The notes beneath the pieces are model-generated. The model was given only the letters and a program-made list of their open reading frames with translations. It had not been told where the DNA came from and did not search any database. From the NCBI GenBank assembly GCA_023614405.1, contig CM042686.1:349068329-349132328 (forward strand): a DNA stretch of 64,000 nt, given 5' to 3'. The DNA is from Avena insularis. Its lineage: Eukaryota > Streptophyta > Magnoliopsida > Poales > Poaceae. Position numbers and translations under genes: made by a program. Below are positions 11,901 through 23,160 of this stretch, piece by piece; position 1 is the first letter of the stretch, and the number at the start of each line of letters is the position of its first letter.

Positions 11901-13616
11901 ATCGTCGCCACGAGGGGGGAAGGGCTGTGTCGGAGCAGCGAGGCAATGTCGGATCCACTCTGTGGGACCTCCACCGCGGCCCTACCGAATCAAATCATGT
12001 ATGATGAGAAACTATAACAAAAGAAGAACAAGTGAATAGCAAAGGGAGAAATGACTTACTCATCCGAAGTCAGGGGCTCCTTCGGCTTACGAGCTCTCTG
12101 GGCCACGGCCTTAGTCGTGGCCTTGGTGGCATCTTTGTCCGCGGACTTCTTTCGCCTCTTAGCTGGCTGAGAAGGTCCGGAGGAAGAAGCAGATGCGACC
12201 CCCATCTTCTTCGGTGCGACCGGGACAGGCTCACCCATGTCAAGGGGAGGATCTTCATGGATCTGCCCACCGGAGTTAGCTGATGTCGGAAAAGCATAAG
12301 AAAGAGGGACAGAGTCAAATGCCTCCATCACCTCAACATACGAATCATCTTCAGCATCGGGCCAATCTCTAATGGAAGAGAGTTTACCGGTGGGTCGCTT
12401 GGTCGCGTCCGCCATTGGTAGGAACATCTCCTGACCCGGCTCCTCCACATCCGAGGTGTCTCGATCAGGATCCCATTTGAGAGAAGGCTCGGTGCCATCC
12501 TCAATGATTTGCTGAAGAAACATCTAAGGGAAAGAAAAGACAAAGGGATTAAGCCTACAACAGAAACCAACATATGATACAATTTGGAGATAGTTTGGGG
12601 CACGAGACTTACCGCGGGGGGAAGCCTATCTCGGCAGAAGTGTTTGATCCCCCACGTCCACTTAGCCAATAAGTCCTTCTTAGTGGTGAAGAGGGCCTTG
12701 ACCCGGCGGAAGATCTCGGTGTTGCTCAACTCAAATGAGGAGGTCCGATTGGGGTCATGGCTCCAGCTCATGTGGCAAACTTTATGTGTATGTTTCTGGA
12801 GGGGGAGATCTGATTGCGGACGAATGTAACGCGTCCTTGTTGCGCAACCCCAAGTCCTTCAGCTCCTGGAACCTTTTGTTGACTTTGTTCGCAAGGATGG
12901 TGGGCTTCTTGGGGACCGCTTCCCATAGATCCGGATTGGGAGGACCCGGAGCGTAAGGTTGCAGCTGGATCAGAACTTCAGTTGTACCGTTTCGAAAATA
13001 AAAGAAGGTTCGGGCCTAGCCCTTGCAGGTGTCAAGCCCCGTAACTCGGGGAAAGATAGACTGTTTCCGGGGGGAGATGGAAGCTGCGCCAAACTGCGTG
13101 AGCTGCTTGTCCTCCGGATTAAGCTAGATGTTCGGAATCACGTTCCGGCAAAGGCCAAAGAACCGGATCTAGAGCTCCTTCGTGGGCCATAGTACGACAT
13201 AGCCTTCAATGGTGGAAGCGAAGGCAGAGAGAGGTGATGGCATTAGCCGGAAGATGATGCGGCTGAAGCTCATACGTGTTGAGCCAGTCGTTGAAGAAAT
13301 CGCTTGCTGGGAGCCCAAATCCACGTTGGAAGTGGGAGAGGAATACCACATACTCACCCGGATTGGGTGAGGGGGCAAGCTCCGCAGCAGGAAGACGCGC
13401 GATGACGCCCTCCGGGATGCGCCGGGTGCGGTATAGCCAGTCAATATCGTCCTGGAAAACCCAGGACCCAGCCCAAGCGCCGCGGTCGGCGTTCACCGCG
13501 TCCTCCTCCATTTCTTGCTCAGCGACGGCGAGCTCCTCTTCAGTCATCTCGAGATCACTGTCCTCACTGGCGCTAGCGGCGGTGGGTGACAGTGGCTTGG
13601 ATAGGCGAGGACCCAT
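8982..13616 (-). pseudogene. Spliced antisense gene of the Tat-lineage element
   Basis: Read on the minus strand, seven exons can be laid out: 13616-12613, 12523-12060, 11981-11151, 10324-10222, 10144-10091, 9989-9621 and 9541-8982. Every intron has GT...AG ends, and most donors are GTAAGT. The first exon holds the 'putative gypsy type transposon' domain (PF04195/Transposase_28 type), with VVFLSHFQRGFGLPASDFF and a YELQPHHL...NAI block. A basic stretch PAKRRKKSADKD (possible nuclear signal) follows, then a Glu/Lys/Leu coiled coil (exon 9989-9621). The C-terminus is very acidic (DDSDEDEEDEA). The 9620/9541 splice joins in frame. Stops such as CGA to TGA near 9877 and shifts in exons 1 and 3 disable it. 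The molecular function is unknown. A possible TATA-like ttaaata lies on the minus strand near 13787-13794. Confidence 0.75.
10357..11021. repeat. 59-bp minisatellite, about 11 copies, inside an antisense intron
   Basis: A unit starting gtgcatattcgaagtgtac repeats every 59 bases from 10357 to about 11006, with a partial twelfth copy. Copies differ by only a few bases each. The array lies wholly between the predicted donor (11149-11150) and acceptor (10325-10326) of the 826-nt minus-strand intron. The following short stretch, 11022-11100, is unrepeated. Confidence 0.95.
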
Positions 13617-14260
13617 GGCGGAAAAGATGCGGGGAGGTGGCGGCGCAGGTCTTGAGAAGCAGTGCAGCGGCTGCGTGAATTACGCAAGTGCTTGGTGGCG
13701 ATGGTCTTTGGAGAGGAAGAGGAAGAAGAAGAGGCAAAGGGGGAACGAGAGTGGGGAAAAGACCCAAGGGGCGCCCCACCCCTATTTAACCACGCCCTTA
13801 AGGGGTAGTGGGATCGCGCTATGTGGGCGGGCCACACGGTGTGACTGTGTATGACCCGGATCAACCAATCAGCACCAAGCCACAGGAGAGGCCATAGGGT
13901 GCAGGAGATCCCATGACGTGACGTTATGATGCAGTTAACAAGGAGGCAGGCACGATGTGACGTGTGCTACAGTAATAACTGACAATTACTGCGGCGGTTA
14001 CTGGTGCAGGCCCTTAAAATGAGGCAAAGGTAATGATTAACCTCCACGTGGGGAAGCGTACAAGAGAAGGAAGAATGACCCGGATAAATATGAGGTGACC
14101 CGACCAGCGAGTGAAAACTCGGAATGTGCCAAGGGAAAGTAAACCTATGAAATCTGGACTATGAGGTAACTCGGAAAGGGAGCCAGAGGCTCGATAAAAT
14201 TGAACCTGTTGTGGCCTTAGCGGCTAAGGCAGCTAAGACCGCACCAGCTTCGAGGACTAA
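13617..14260. other. Region upstream of the 3' LTR and of the antisense gene
   Basis: This holds the presumed promoter and 5' leader of the minus-strand gene and the 3' end of the plus-strand element. I see no protein. No clean polypurine tract touches the LTR; the bases before it read cttcgaggactaa, with purine-rich blocks at 14170-14195. Confidence 0.5.
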
Positions 14261-15074
14261 TGTTGGGGGGATACCCCCGGGTAGGGTCACGCCAGGGTAT
14301 AAAGGCCGAGTTAGCCGAGGTACAAGAAGGTCAAAGCAGGTGTTGGCCGAGTCACCTCAAGGCAGGCCGAATCACGGGGTAACCCGGACCAGGGGATGTC
14401 CACCTAACTGGGTCTCAGCCGACTTATATCGTAAGTCGGCGAGATGTATATAACTTGTATGCAGGTACAAGTATGGCCGGATCTACTAGGTACGATCCGG
14501 GTTATATCAAGCTTACAAGAGAAGGAAGGTATCTCGCTGGTCAAAGGGTGACCACTGTACGCAGAGCGTGAGCGAAGTGGACAGAGGCCAGGACTACCGA
14601 GGTGTGGCCGACAAAGGTGACGAAGCCTGTGTCGGATGACGCGGGCGCCATAGAGTCTCACGTAGCCTCTGCATGGATGACGCTGGGTTAAAGTGACCCG
14701 GTCGGCTTACTATTTTGGGAGGAGGCATATTCCTTGGAATATACCTCCACGGATGCCCTAATTGGAGACCTAGCCACCCCTATATAAGGAGGGCTAGGGC
14801 CTCTGTAGAAGGGGTTAGTCTTTGACTGGTTGATCTTTAGAGGTTTATGTTCTACTAGCGAGTTCCCGAGGGCTAGCTAGCGGTGAGAGTAAGAGAGTCC
14901 CTTCTTCCTCCTCTCCCTGATACGGCTCGACGAGCACTTGTAATCTGTGGAAGTGAATCAAATACAAAGCTACTATGTGTGGAATCACCACACTATCCCT
15001 CCCTGGATTCCCCTAGTGCATTTAGTCCCCACCTTTAGCCTATCCATGGCATCTGCCGTGACACCACCAAGACA
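14261..15074 (+). repeat. 3' LTR of the Tat-lineage element
   Basis: It begins tgttggggggat and ends accaccaagaca, immediately before the right target duplication tgccg (15075-15079). A TATA box is at 14781-14788. It keeps the canonical ca end that the 5' copy has lost. Confidence 0.93.
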
Positions 15075-15079
15075 TGCCG

Positions 15080-16166
15080 GACGTGGGTTCTCGCAGGCTA
15101 GAGCCCAATGGCGGTCATAGAATAGAGGCGGCCATGGGTTATCATGGTGGAGAGTCGAGCTTGCAGCATCCCAGGTTTTCGCACCGACACATTGGCTATA
15201 GAACACCGCGTACCATCTCCTTCCTCCTCAATGCATATTGTAGCCTTTTTCTCTCCCACATATGCACCTAACTCTGCTTTTCTTTATTTAGATCCGACAT
15301 TCTGCTTATGGCATCGCTGATGAGGGTGAACATGATGCGTGCCCAGAACCACATCCATGTACAAGACAAACAATCTAGCTATCACACCGACTTGGTGGTT
15401 GTCTGAGTCCTGTCTGTTTCTTCCTTCGTGGCGAATGCTGGTAATGTGCTCCTCCGTCTCTCTTTTTTTGTTCTTCTGCATCGTTCTCACTATGTTATTA
15501 GATTGTTACCTCGTTTCATTGTTGACGCTCGCAGATGCTCTAACTCCAACGACGCAAGTAGGTAGCAAAGATGGACAAGACGAGCGTCATCGCCTTAAGA
15601 ACCACACTAGGATCACCTGCGCGTCTCTTGATGACCCCTCTTTCTTTCCGTTTGGTTGCCTACCTTCTATGCCATCTATGGTCACCGATGATAATGGACG
15701 ACATATGGCGTTTCAGGAGGATCAACACAACGTTTGCGTGCCCTATAGCTTCCATAAACAGGTCTTCACATGTGCAGTCATTGACGATGTGCTTCTAGAG
15801 CTGGTTTCTTCCGACCATTCTGGTAGCTTGGATTAGGAGTAGGGGTAGGATGTCCATTAGGACTTTTCACTCTCATAGTTTGCTAGGAAATTTTTTCCTT
15901 TGTAATAATTAGGTTTGTAATCTGAGCCAGAAATAAATAAATAAATTGTCATGTGGTTTGTTTGCTTGTATCCGATTAAAGAAATGGTGTTGTTGTTGGC
16001 TTAGTTTTCTAATTGAGTTTATGTTTACCTGTTGGAAATATCATGTCTTTGTAATACTTTGGTTCGTAATCAGGAAAAAATAAAGAAAAAGTCGTCGCAT
16101 AATGTGTTTGCTTGTGATGGACTAAGAAAAAATTGTTTTTTTGATGATTGACTTTGTAATTGGATC
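15080..16166. other. Unassigned stretch between the Tat-lineage and CACTA elements
   Basis: I recognise no family. A candidate 3' exon on the plus strand is about 15535-15836. It follows a pyrimidine-rich tract with an acceptor-like ...cgctcgcag, stays open for about 100 codons to the stop at 15834-15836, and contains SFFPFGCLPSMPSM. Two AT-rich, polyadenylation-like blocks follow (from about 15898 and 16049, with aataaataaataaa), which look like diverged copies of one another. Whether this was a host gene or the end of an older transposon is not decidable from sequence alone. Confidence 0.35.
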
Positions 16167-16169
16167 ATT

Positions 16170-16690
16170 CACTACTAGAGAAAGGCTTATGGATAGATTT
16201 ATTATCAATGGAGCACTTGTTTGAACATGCTCCACTGATAAGTATCAGTGGCGCATTTAAAAAGATGCTCCAGTGATATTTTGTTTAACCAATGGCGCAC
16301 ATCGACAAAAATACGCCACTAATAATGTGGGCCCGACACCCTGGAGGGCTATGGACCAAATATCAATGGCGCATATGTCCATATGTGCCATTGATATATG
16401 CTCATCAATGGCGCATATGCAATATGCGCCATTGATATTATCCTCACCAATGGCGCATCTTTTCCTACATGTGTCATTGATAATTATGTGGGCCCCACCT
16501 GGACCCCACCACTCAGAAAGGTGGTAGGAATATCAATGGCGCATTTAGGATATGTGCCACTGATACTTTGCCTCCAATGGCGCATATAATAAGAAATGCG
16601 CCACTGAAAAGTCTTGGGGCCCACCACCTAAAAAGGTGGCAGACTTATCAGTGGCGCATTTAGTGTAATATGCGCCACTAATAACTTCGC
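16170..16690. repeat. Left terminal and palindromic subterminal repeats of the CACTA element
   Basis: At least nine units of about 35-40 bp lie between 16203 and 16685. Each unit has the form tatcaatggcgcat-(spacer)-atgcgccattgata, so each can fold as a hairpin with arms near 15 bp. Arms alternate between atggcgc and atggagc. In CACTA transposons such motifs are the transposase binding sites. Between the units are diverged spacers with the motif gtgggcccnac. Confidence 0.9.
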
Positions 16691-17332
16691 CCATATCTAC
16701 AAGTTGGCAGCCACCCCCACCCACCACCCCAAACTAGATCTATAGCTCGTCCTCCTCCTCCCCACCACCTGAATTTCTCCATTCTTTTATCCCTTCTTTG
16801 TTGTTGAACCTTACCTTGCTTCATAGTTTTGTGAGGGGAAGCCTCTCCAATTGTTGTAGATCTACTAACCAACTAGTTTTCCTCCTCCAACATCCATCTT
16901 GTTCTCCAACAACCACACTATCTCATCACGGACTTCGCTCGGTAATGAGTCTACTAGGTGAGTTGTTGGAGGACATGCATGTGGATGTTTTGTGTGGCCG
17001 GTGGGCGTCGGTGCGGTGTGTATGTTTATGCATGCGTATGTTTGTGAATCCTTCTTATTGCGAGAGGGATGATGTTTGCATGAATGTGGTGCATGAATGT
17101 TTGCAGGTGACGAAGAAGTAAGCATGTTGCTTGCTCTGGTGGTGCATGGATGATTGCTAAAATGTCGATTAATTTCCGTTTCGGCAAATTTTTGCACTAT
17201 CCATATGTCCCGTTTTTAGGAGAGGTCATTCTGAATTTTTCCGGCGGCCATGCATGCATGTGTGTGTGTGTGCATGATGGTGTTGTGGTTCTAAGATACT
17301 CTCTCTTTTTTCTCTATACCGCGTAGGCAACC

Positions 17333-20300
17333 ATGGTTAGCCAAATGAGCGAAGGTCGAGCAGCTAGATACAAGAAACACATGGTGGCTGACATGATTCT
17401 GAACAAGAGGACCTACATAAGATATATGTGTCGAACATGAAATCTCGGGAGCTTGGTTGCCCCTGATTCTGGAGACCTGGAGAATCACCTGCTCACACGT
17501 GGTTTCATGCACGGATATGATTCCGAAGATGACGAGGACGTCAACGATCCTAAAGACGAGGGCGGGCATGATGATCATCACGAAGGAGATGTCGGTGGTG
17601 GACATCATCATGATCATGAAGGATATGCCGGCAGTGGCAGACATGATGATCAACACGAAGGAGATGATGGCGGTGAGAAACATGATGATCTTCACGGAGG
17701 AGGTGCCGGTGGAGAAGACGCAGACACACAGACGACGCGGCTAACCTCGGCCTTGCAGGACCCTCATGTTCAGGAACTACTTCTCAAGGAGATGAGCAAC
17801 ACCAAAGCTACTGCTAGGGAGAAAGCCAAGCTGGCGCAGATGGATATAGACGGGAACAATCCATTGTATCTTGGGTGCCGGCCCGAGGATACCCGCTTGA
17901 ACGTAACGCTCAAGGCTCTGGAGATGAAGGAAGAAAGCAAATGGACCAACGTAAGCTTCAACAAAAACATGAGATTCTGGCAAGAACGTCTTCCCAAGGG
18001 GAACACGTGTCCAACTAGTATCGAGGAGGCCAAGAAAATCGTATGTCTTCTCGACCTACCGTATGTTAAGTACCACGCCTGCATTATTGACTGTGGCACT
18101 TTATCGGGACGAGTACAAGGATATAACCACATGTCCGGTGTGTGGCCAAGGACAATACAAGACAGGGAACAAGAAAGTTCCTGGGAAAGTGGAATGGTAC
18201 TTTCCTATCACTCCCCGTCTGCAGTGGTATTTCGTGGACCCTAAGGAAGCAAAGCTCATGCAATGGCACGCGGAAAGGAAGAAGCCGGCCGAAGATGATC
18301 CGCATAAGGGCAAGATCCTCACACACCCTTCGGACGCTAGCCAGTGGAACACACTGGACATTGAGTTTCCAGACTTCAAGGGCGATCCAAGGAACGTTAG
18401 GCTTGGTATGAGCACCGATGGGCTCACCTCGTTTGGCAACCAGAGTAGCACACATAGCACCTGGCCGGTGTTTGGATGGCCGTACAACCTCCCTCCCTGA
18501 CTGTGCACCAATAAGAGATACATACACATGTGTATTCTGATTCAGGGGCCGAAACAACCAGGTATCGACATGCGTCTGTATCTCGGGCTGTTAAAAGAAG
18601 AGTTAGCCACATTGTGGGAGATGCCAGCCTAGACATGGGACGCATACACAGGAGATTATTTCCCTATGAGAGCCGCATTGCTCACGACGGTGCAGGACTA
18701 TCCAGGTTACGCATACATGTCTGCCGAGGTGAACCATGGACACAAAGCATGTGTAAAGTGCATGGATAAGACCCCGCATCTCCAGCTACCAAGGGATCCC
18801 AGGTCATGGAAGACCGTGTTCCAATGGACTCGAATGTGGCTTCCAAAGGATCACGCGTGGAGAAAGCATAGAGATCTGTTCGATGGAAAAGTAGAGCTCG
18901 AAAAAGCCCCATGTCCGAGGAGCGGAGAAGTGATCCAAGATATGTTGGACAACTGAGTGCCCTTTGCCGGGAAAGAAGCGTCTGAGGTCGAGTCCACTGC
19001 ATGGTGTGTGGAAAGCTAGGCATGTTTTCTGGTACCTGCCATACTGGAAATACCTCCACACGCCCCATAGCCTTGATGTCATGCACATCACGAAGAACGT
19101 GTGTGAGAGTCTGCTTGCCACTATCATCAACATGCCGGATAGGACCAAAGACGGGCTGAAAGCAAGGAACAACCTGATGGAACTTGGCATCAACGAAGAA
19201 CTTCATGAGACGCCCTCGCCCAATGATGATGATGATGATGATGAGATAGCTAAAGATACTCAAGGTCACCGCAAAAGGGTTAAGAGGGGAATTGCAGTGT
19301 TTCTGGCTGCCTGCTTCACTCTAAGTGAGCAGGAGCTTGAGCAGTTTTTCAACTACCTCCTAGGAGTCAAAGTTTATTACGGTTACTTGGGGAATATAGG
19401 CAGATATCCGGACAAAGCGAAGAAGAGGTTCAGTGGGATGAAGTCTCACGACTGTCACGTGCTGATGACGTAGATACTTCCCGTTGCGATCCGAGGGGTA
19501 ATGGACGAGCACATCCGTGAGACCCTATTTGGCCTCTGCAACTTCTTCGATGTCATCTCGAGGAAGTCGATTGGCTTGAAGCAACTCGACACACTACAAG
19601 ATGAGATCGTCGTGATGCTATGCGAGCTCGAGATTTACTTCCCGCCCGCATTCTTCGACATCATGGTCCATCTACTCGTCCATGTCGTGGATGACATCAT
19701 TCATCTTGGGCCGACATTCCTGCACAACATGATGTCGTTTGAAAGGCTGAACGGTGTTATCAAAGGATTCGTACGCAACAGGTCCCGTCCAGATGGAAGC
19801 ATTACCAAGGGCTTTTTGACCTACGAGTGCATCTCTTTCTGCCAGAATTATCTACGCATCGACCTGGATGACAAGGATGACCCTGTAGGTCTGCCCAAAA
19901 GGACACACCTCGGCAGGCTCGCTGGGTATGGCCACCGCGAGGGCTTTTGCACCATGCATGTCGGCGTGAAGGGTCGACGCGCCGACATTGACAGGGCACA
20001 CCGAGTCATGCTACAACACATTGAATTAGCCGATCCTTGGATGGCAGAGCACAAAAGCTTAATCGATCAGATGTTCGTTGACCTTGGCCGGCCGAGGAAG
20101 AAGGGAGACGTAACAAGAGAGCACAACTCCAGCTTCATGGCTTAGTTCGAGAAGAAGCTTCATGACAATCCCCCCGCAGCCCCGCAAACGCCTTCTACGG
20201 AGGATGAAAAACTCATGTTCGCCTTGTCAAATGGCCCCGGGCACAACATGAGGACATATCAGGCATATGACATCAACGGGTACAGATTCTACAGCGAGAA

Positions 20301-20495
20301 TAGGGACATGAGTAGCGACTATCAGAACTCAGGAGTAATGATGCTATCCTATGTCGATGACGAATCCACCGTCATGGAAGGATTCTTCGGAAGGATCGAG
20401 GAGATCTGGGAGCTCGACTACACCGGAGAGAAGGTGCCGATGTTTCATGTCAGATGGGCCAAGAGCGTCCAAAAAGCGGGTTGGTATTTCACCAA
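17333..20495 (+). pseudogene. CACTA transposase (TnpD type), first part
   Basis: This is the transposase expected to cut at the CACTA ends. From the ATG at 17333 an N-terminal segment is followed by a His/Asp/Gly-rich repeat (17561-17721). A Transposase_21-type core covers about 18090-19480, with TCPVCGQGQY and SLDVMHITKNVCESLL. A DUF4218-type block (19500-19870) contains ELEIYFPPAFFDIMVHLLVH and MMSFERLNGVIKGFVRN. A DUF4216-type block (YTGEKVPMFHVRWAKS) starts at about 20425. In-frame stops lie at 17438, 18498, 18630, 18954, 19471 and 20143, with shifts near 18095 and 18970. Coding stops at a retrotransposon inserted at 20496 and continues at 29702. Confidence 0.92.
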
Positions 20496-21871
20496 TGATA
20501 CGTCCAAAACTTATCTACTTTCCCGAACACTTTTGCTATTGTTTTTCCTCTCAACTTGTGTGATTTGGATATAACTAACACGGACTGATGCTGTTTTCAG
20601 CAGAATTACCTTGGTGTCTAGTTTTTGTGCAGAAAATCAACTGTCAGGAAAAATCCCGGAAAATATGCCAAAAATCCCATTTCACCAGAAGACTCACGCA
20701 GCCAGAAGACGAGACAGAGTAGGGCCACGAGGGGCCCACACCACCTGGCCACGTGGGCCAGACCAGGCCGCGCCTGGGGGTGGTGTGGCCGCTTCGGCTG
20801 CCCCCTCGGCCTCCCTCTTGACCTAAAAACCAAGGGGGGTTCAACATTTTTCCAGAAAGAGTTCCGCTATGCCGCCACCACCAGATTCCGCGATTCGGAA
20901 CCAGAAACTCCGTCCTGGCACCCTGTCGGGATGGGGCATTGGAGGAGATCATCGCCATCATCATCACCATCGCTTCTCCGTCGGCCATCCATGTCCCCCC
21001 CATCTATCAGTGAGTAATCCCCCACTATAGGCTATGGGGATGGTAGGGATTGGATGAGATCGTTCATGTAATGGCATCAGATTGTTAGGGCATGGTGCCT
21101 AGTATCTATTATTAGTGCTTTTTGACTTTGTTGCAACTTGTTATGCTTAATGCTTGTCACTAGGGCCTGAGTGCCATGATTTCAGATCTGAACATGTTAT
21201 TGATTCATTATGATAGTATTGTTTATGGTCTTACCTGCAAGTTGTATACACATGTTGTTGTCCGGAACCAAAGGCCCCGAAGTGAGAGCAATCAAGATAA
21301 CCAGAGGGAATGGCTTTGATGTGAGGATCACATGTGTTCATGGAGTGTTAATGCTTTGTGTCGGTGCTCTATTAAAAGGAGCATCTTAATTGCCAGTAGT
21401 TCCCTTGAGGCCCCGCTGCAAACGGGCTGGCAGGACAAAAGATGTTGTGCAAGTTCTCATTGCGAGCATGTATGACTATATATGGAACACATGCCTATGA
21501 TTATTTAGTACTTGGATGCTTTATCTTATTCATATGCAAATGCCCTATGTCTTGATTTCCATATGAATTGTCTTGTCCATGCAATGCCCGTCTATCCATC
21601 CCTATGCCTACCGTGCTTTAATCCTTCTATTTACTGCAATTGTTACTACTGTGTTTACCTTTACTACTGCTATTACTTTGCTATTGCTACTACAAAACTG
21701 CTGCTACTAATAAACTGATGTGAGCAAGATTGTTTCCAGGTGCAGCTGAATTGACAACTCAATTGTTAAGGCTTATAAATATTCTTTAGCTCCCCTTGTG
21801 TCGAATAAATAAATTGGGTTTCAATTCCCTCGAAAATACTGCGATACACCCCCTATACTTGTGGGTCATCA
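20496..21871 (+). repeat. 5' LTR of the Athila-like element, TATA region deleted
   Basis: About 1376 bp, closely matching 28319-29701. At 20811-20820 the text cctccctcttgacc replaces the longer 3'-LTR sequence at 28633-28664, so about 20 bases with the TATA-like catataag are missing. The 3' LTR has the direct repeat cctctt on both sides of that segment, which explains the loss by slippage. This copy also has a longer atcgccatcatcatcacc run near 20950. Confidence 0.92.
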
Positions 21872-21882
21872 AGACTATTTTC

Positions 21883-21900
21883 TGGCGCCGTTGCTAGGGA
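21883..21900 (+). other. Primer binding site, tRNA-Asp type
   Basis: The sequence tggcgccgttgctaggga matches the usual plant Athila primer site tggcgccgttgccgggga, complementary to tRNA-Asp, with two changes. It begins 12 bases after the 5' LTR. Confidence 0.85.
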
Positions 21901-21960
21901 GCATAGCTTTATTTATCAAGTTCACTTGGAATTACTATTGTTCGCTGCCATCCATCCATC

Positions 21961-23160
21961 ATGGGGAAGTCTCGTGATGGCAAGGTTCCTATTTTACCAT
22001 CCACTACAAGAAGAGGTACGGTTCTGAACACCTCTGTTGCTCTGGATTCACCGTCCGTTATGAGTAAGCTCCTTACACCACCACACACACATGCTACACA
22101 TACTGCTACTACTACTGAATCTGAAACTTCTGATACTTATGATGCTGGTTCTACTGTGCTTGATCAGAGTGGTTCATTAGGTCCTTTCCTAGATGCTACG
22201 ATTGCTAGAAATATAGCTACAAATACTGAAACTCCTAATGAAGACACTACTACACCTGTCAGTTCACCTGAGTCTAGAGAGAGTTATGATATTGAGGACG
22301 GTTATATAAAGATGACCGATGAATTTATTAAAGAATGTCAAAACACCCATGATAGGAGTGCTATGAAGAGTCTCATTGAGAGGCGTACTATAAAACCCAA
22401 ATTGTCTCCTAATGCTGAGTTTGTTGCATCTCCCATAAACATTAAAGATAAGGATTATGATTTCTCTCTTGATTTATCTTACATAGCTATTGTTGAGAAA
22501 GAACCTTTTTGTGGGACTAAGAATGAAAGTGTCGTAGCACATATGACTGAGCTTTCTACCATGAGTGGTTTATTTTCTGATGATATTAAGATGCGCACCT
22601 ACTTTGTTGCTAAAGTTTTCCCTTTTTCATTGAAAGGAGAAGCTAAAACTTGGTTTAATAATTTACCTCCTAGATATATTGATAGCCCTGATTGCTTGAT
22701 TAGTACCTTCCTTCAGAAATATTTTCCTCCTAGTGCTAGACATGCTATTTTGCAGGAACTTTTTGATTTTAAACAGGGAGAAAAAGAGATATTGCCTGAA
22801 TCATGGGCAAGGTTTTGTGCTTTGATTCATGCACAGGCTGGATGTCCATTACATAAGATTGAGCTTCTTGACATATTTTATAATGGACTAACTTAAGAAT
22901 CTAGGACATACCTGGATAGTTGTGTTGATTGTGTTTTCAGGAATAGGACTCCCAAGGAAGCTAAGGAATTAATGGCTAGAATAAGCAAGAATTATGAAGA
23001 TTGGACTCCTCCTGAATCAGCTATACCTGAGACAATTATACCTGAACCAGCTATACCTGCGCCTATACCAACATCAAAGAAGAGGGGAGTTATTGAACTA
23101 AATCATGAAGTGATGAAGGAATCTAAGAAATGTCTCAAGAAGAAGGGAATTAAAGGTTGA
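21961..23160 (+). pseudogene. gag: Athila-like gag
   Basis: The ATG at 21961 starts MGKSRDGKVPIL, about 90 bases after the LTR. A Ser/Thr-rich N-terminus precedes the retrotransposon gag domain. That domain covers residues of about 200-310, with VFPFSLKGEAKTWFNNLPP, YFPPSARHAIL and AGCPLHKIELLDIFYNGL. A TAA at 22894-22896 interrupts the frame, which then goes on to 23160 with the TPKEAKELM tail and a Pro-rich linker. A frame change near 23157 leads into the protease. Confidence 0.9.

Larger units (their letters stand above)
745..15074 (+). mobile_element. Complete Ty3/gypsy LTR retrotransposon, Tat lineage
   Basis: The element is bounded by two similar LTRs (745-1544 and 14261-15074) and a perfect 5-bp target duplication tgccg (740-744 and 15075-15079). 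Gene order is gag, protease, RT, RNase H, second RNase H, integrase, then about 6 kb before the 3' LTR. Two RNase H domains, a long region after integrase and an antisense gene with the 'putative gypsy type transposon' domain are known traits of plant Tat-lineage elements (RIRE2/Grande/Cinful/Retand group). The LTRs are only a few percent different by eye, so insertion is fairly recent, yet all plus-strand genes carry stops or frameshifts. The 5' LTR ends in ta instead of the expected ca. The family name within Triticeae is not certain. Confidence 0.93.
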
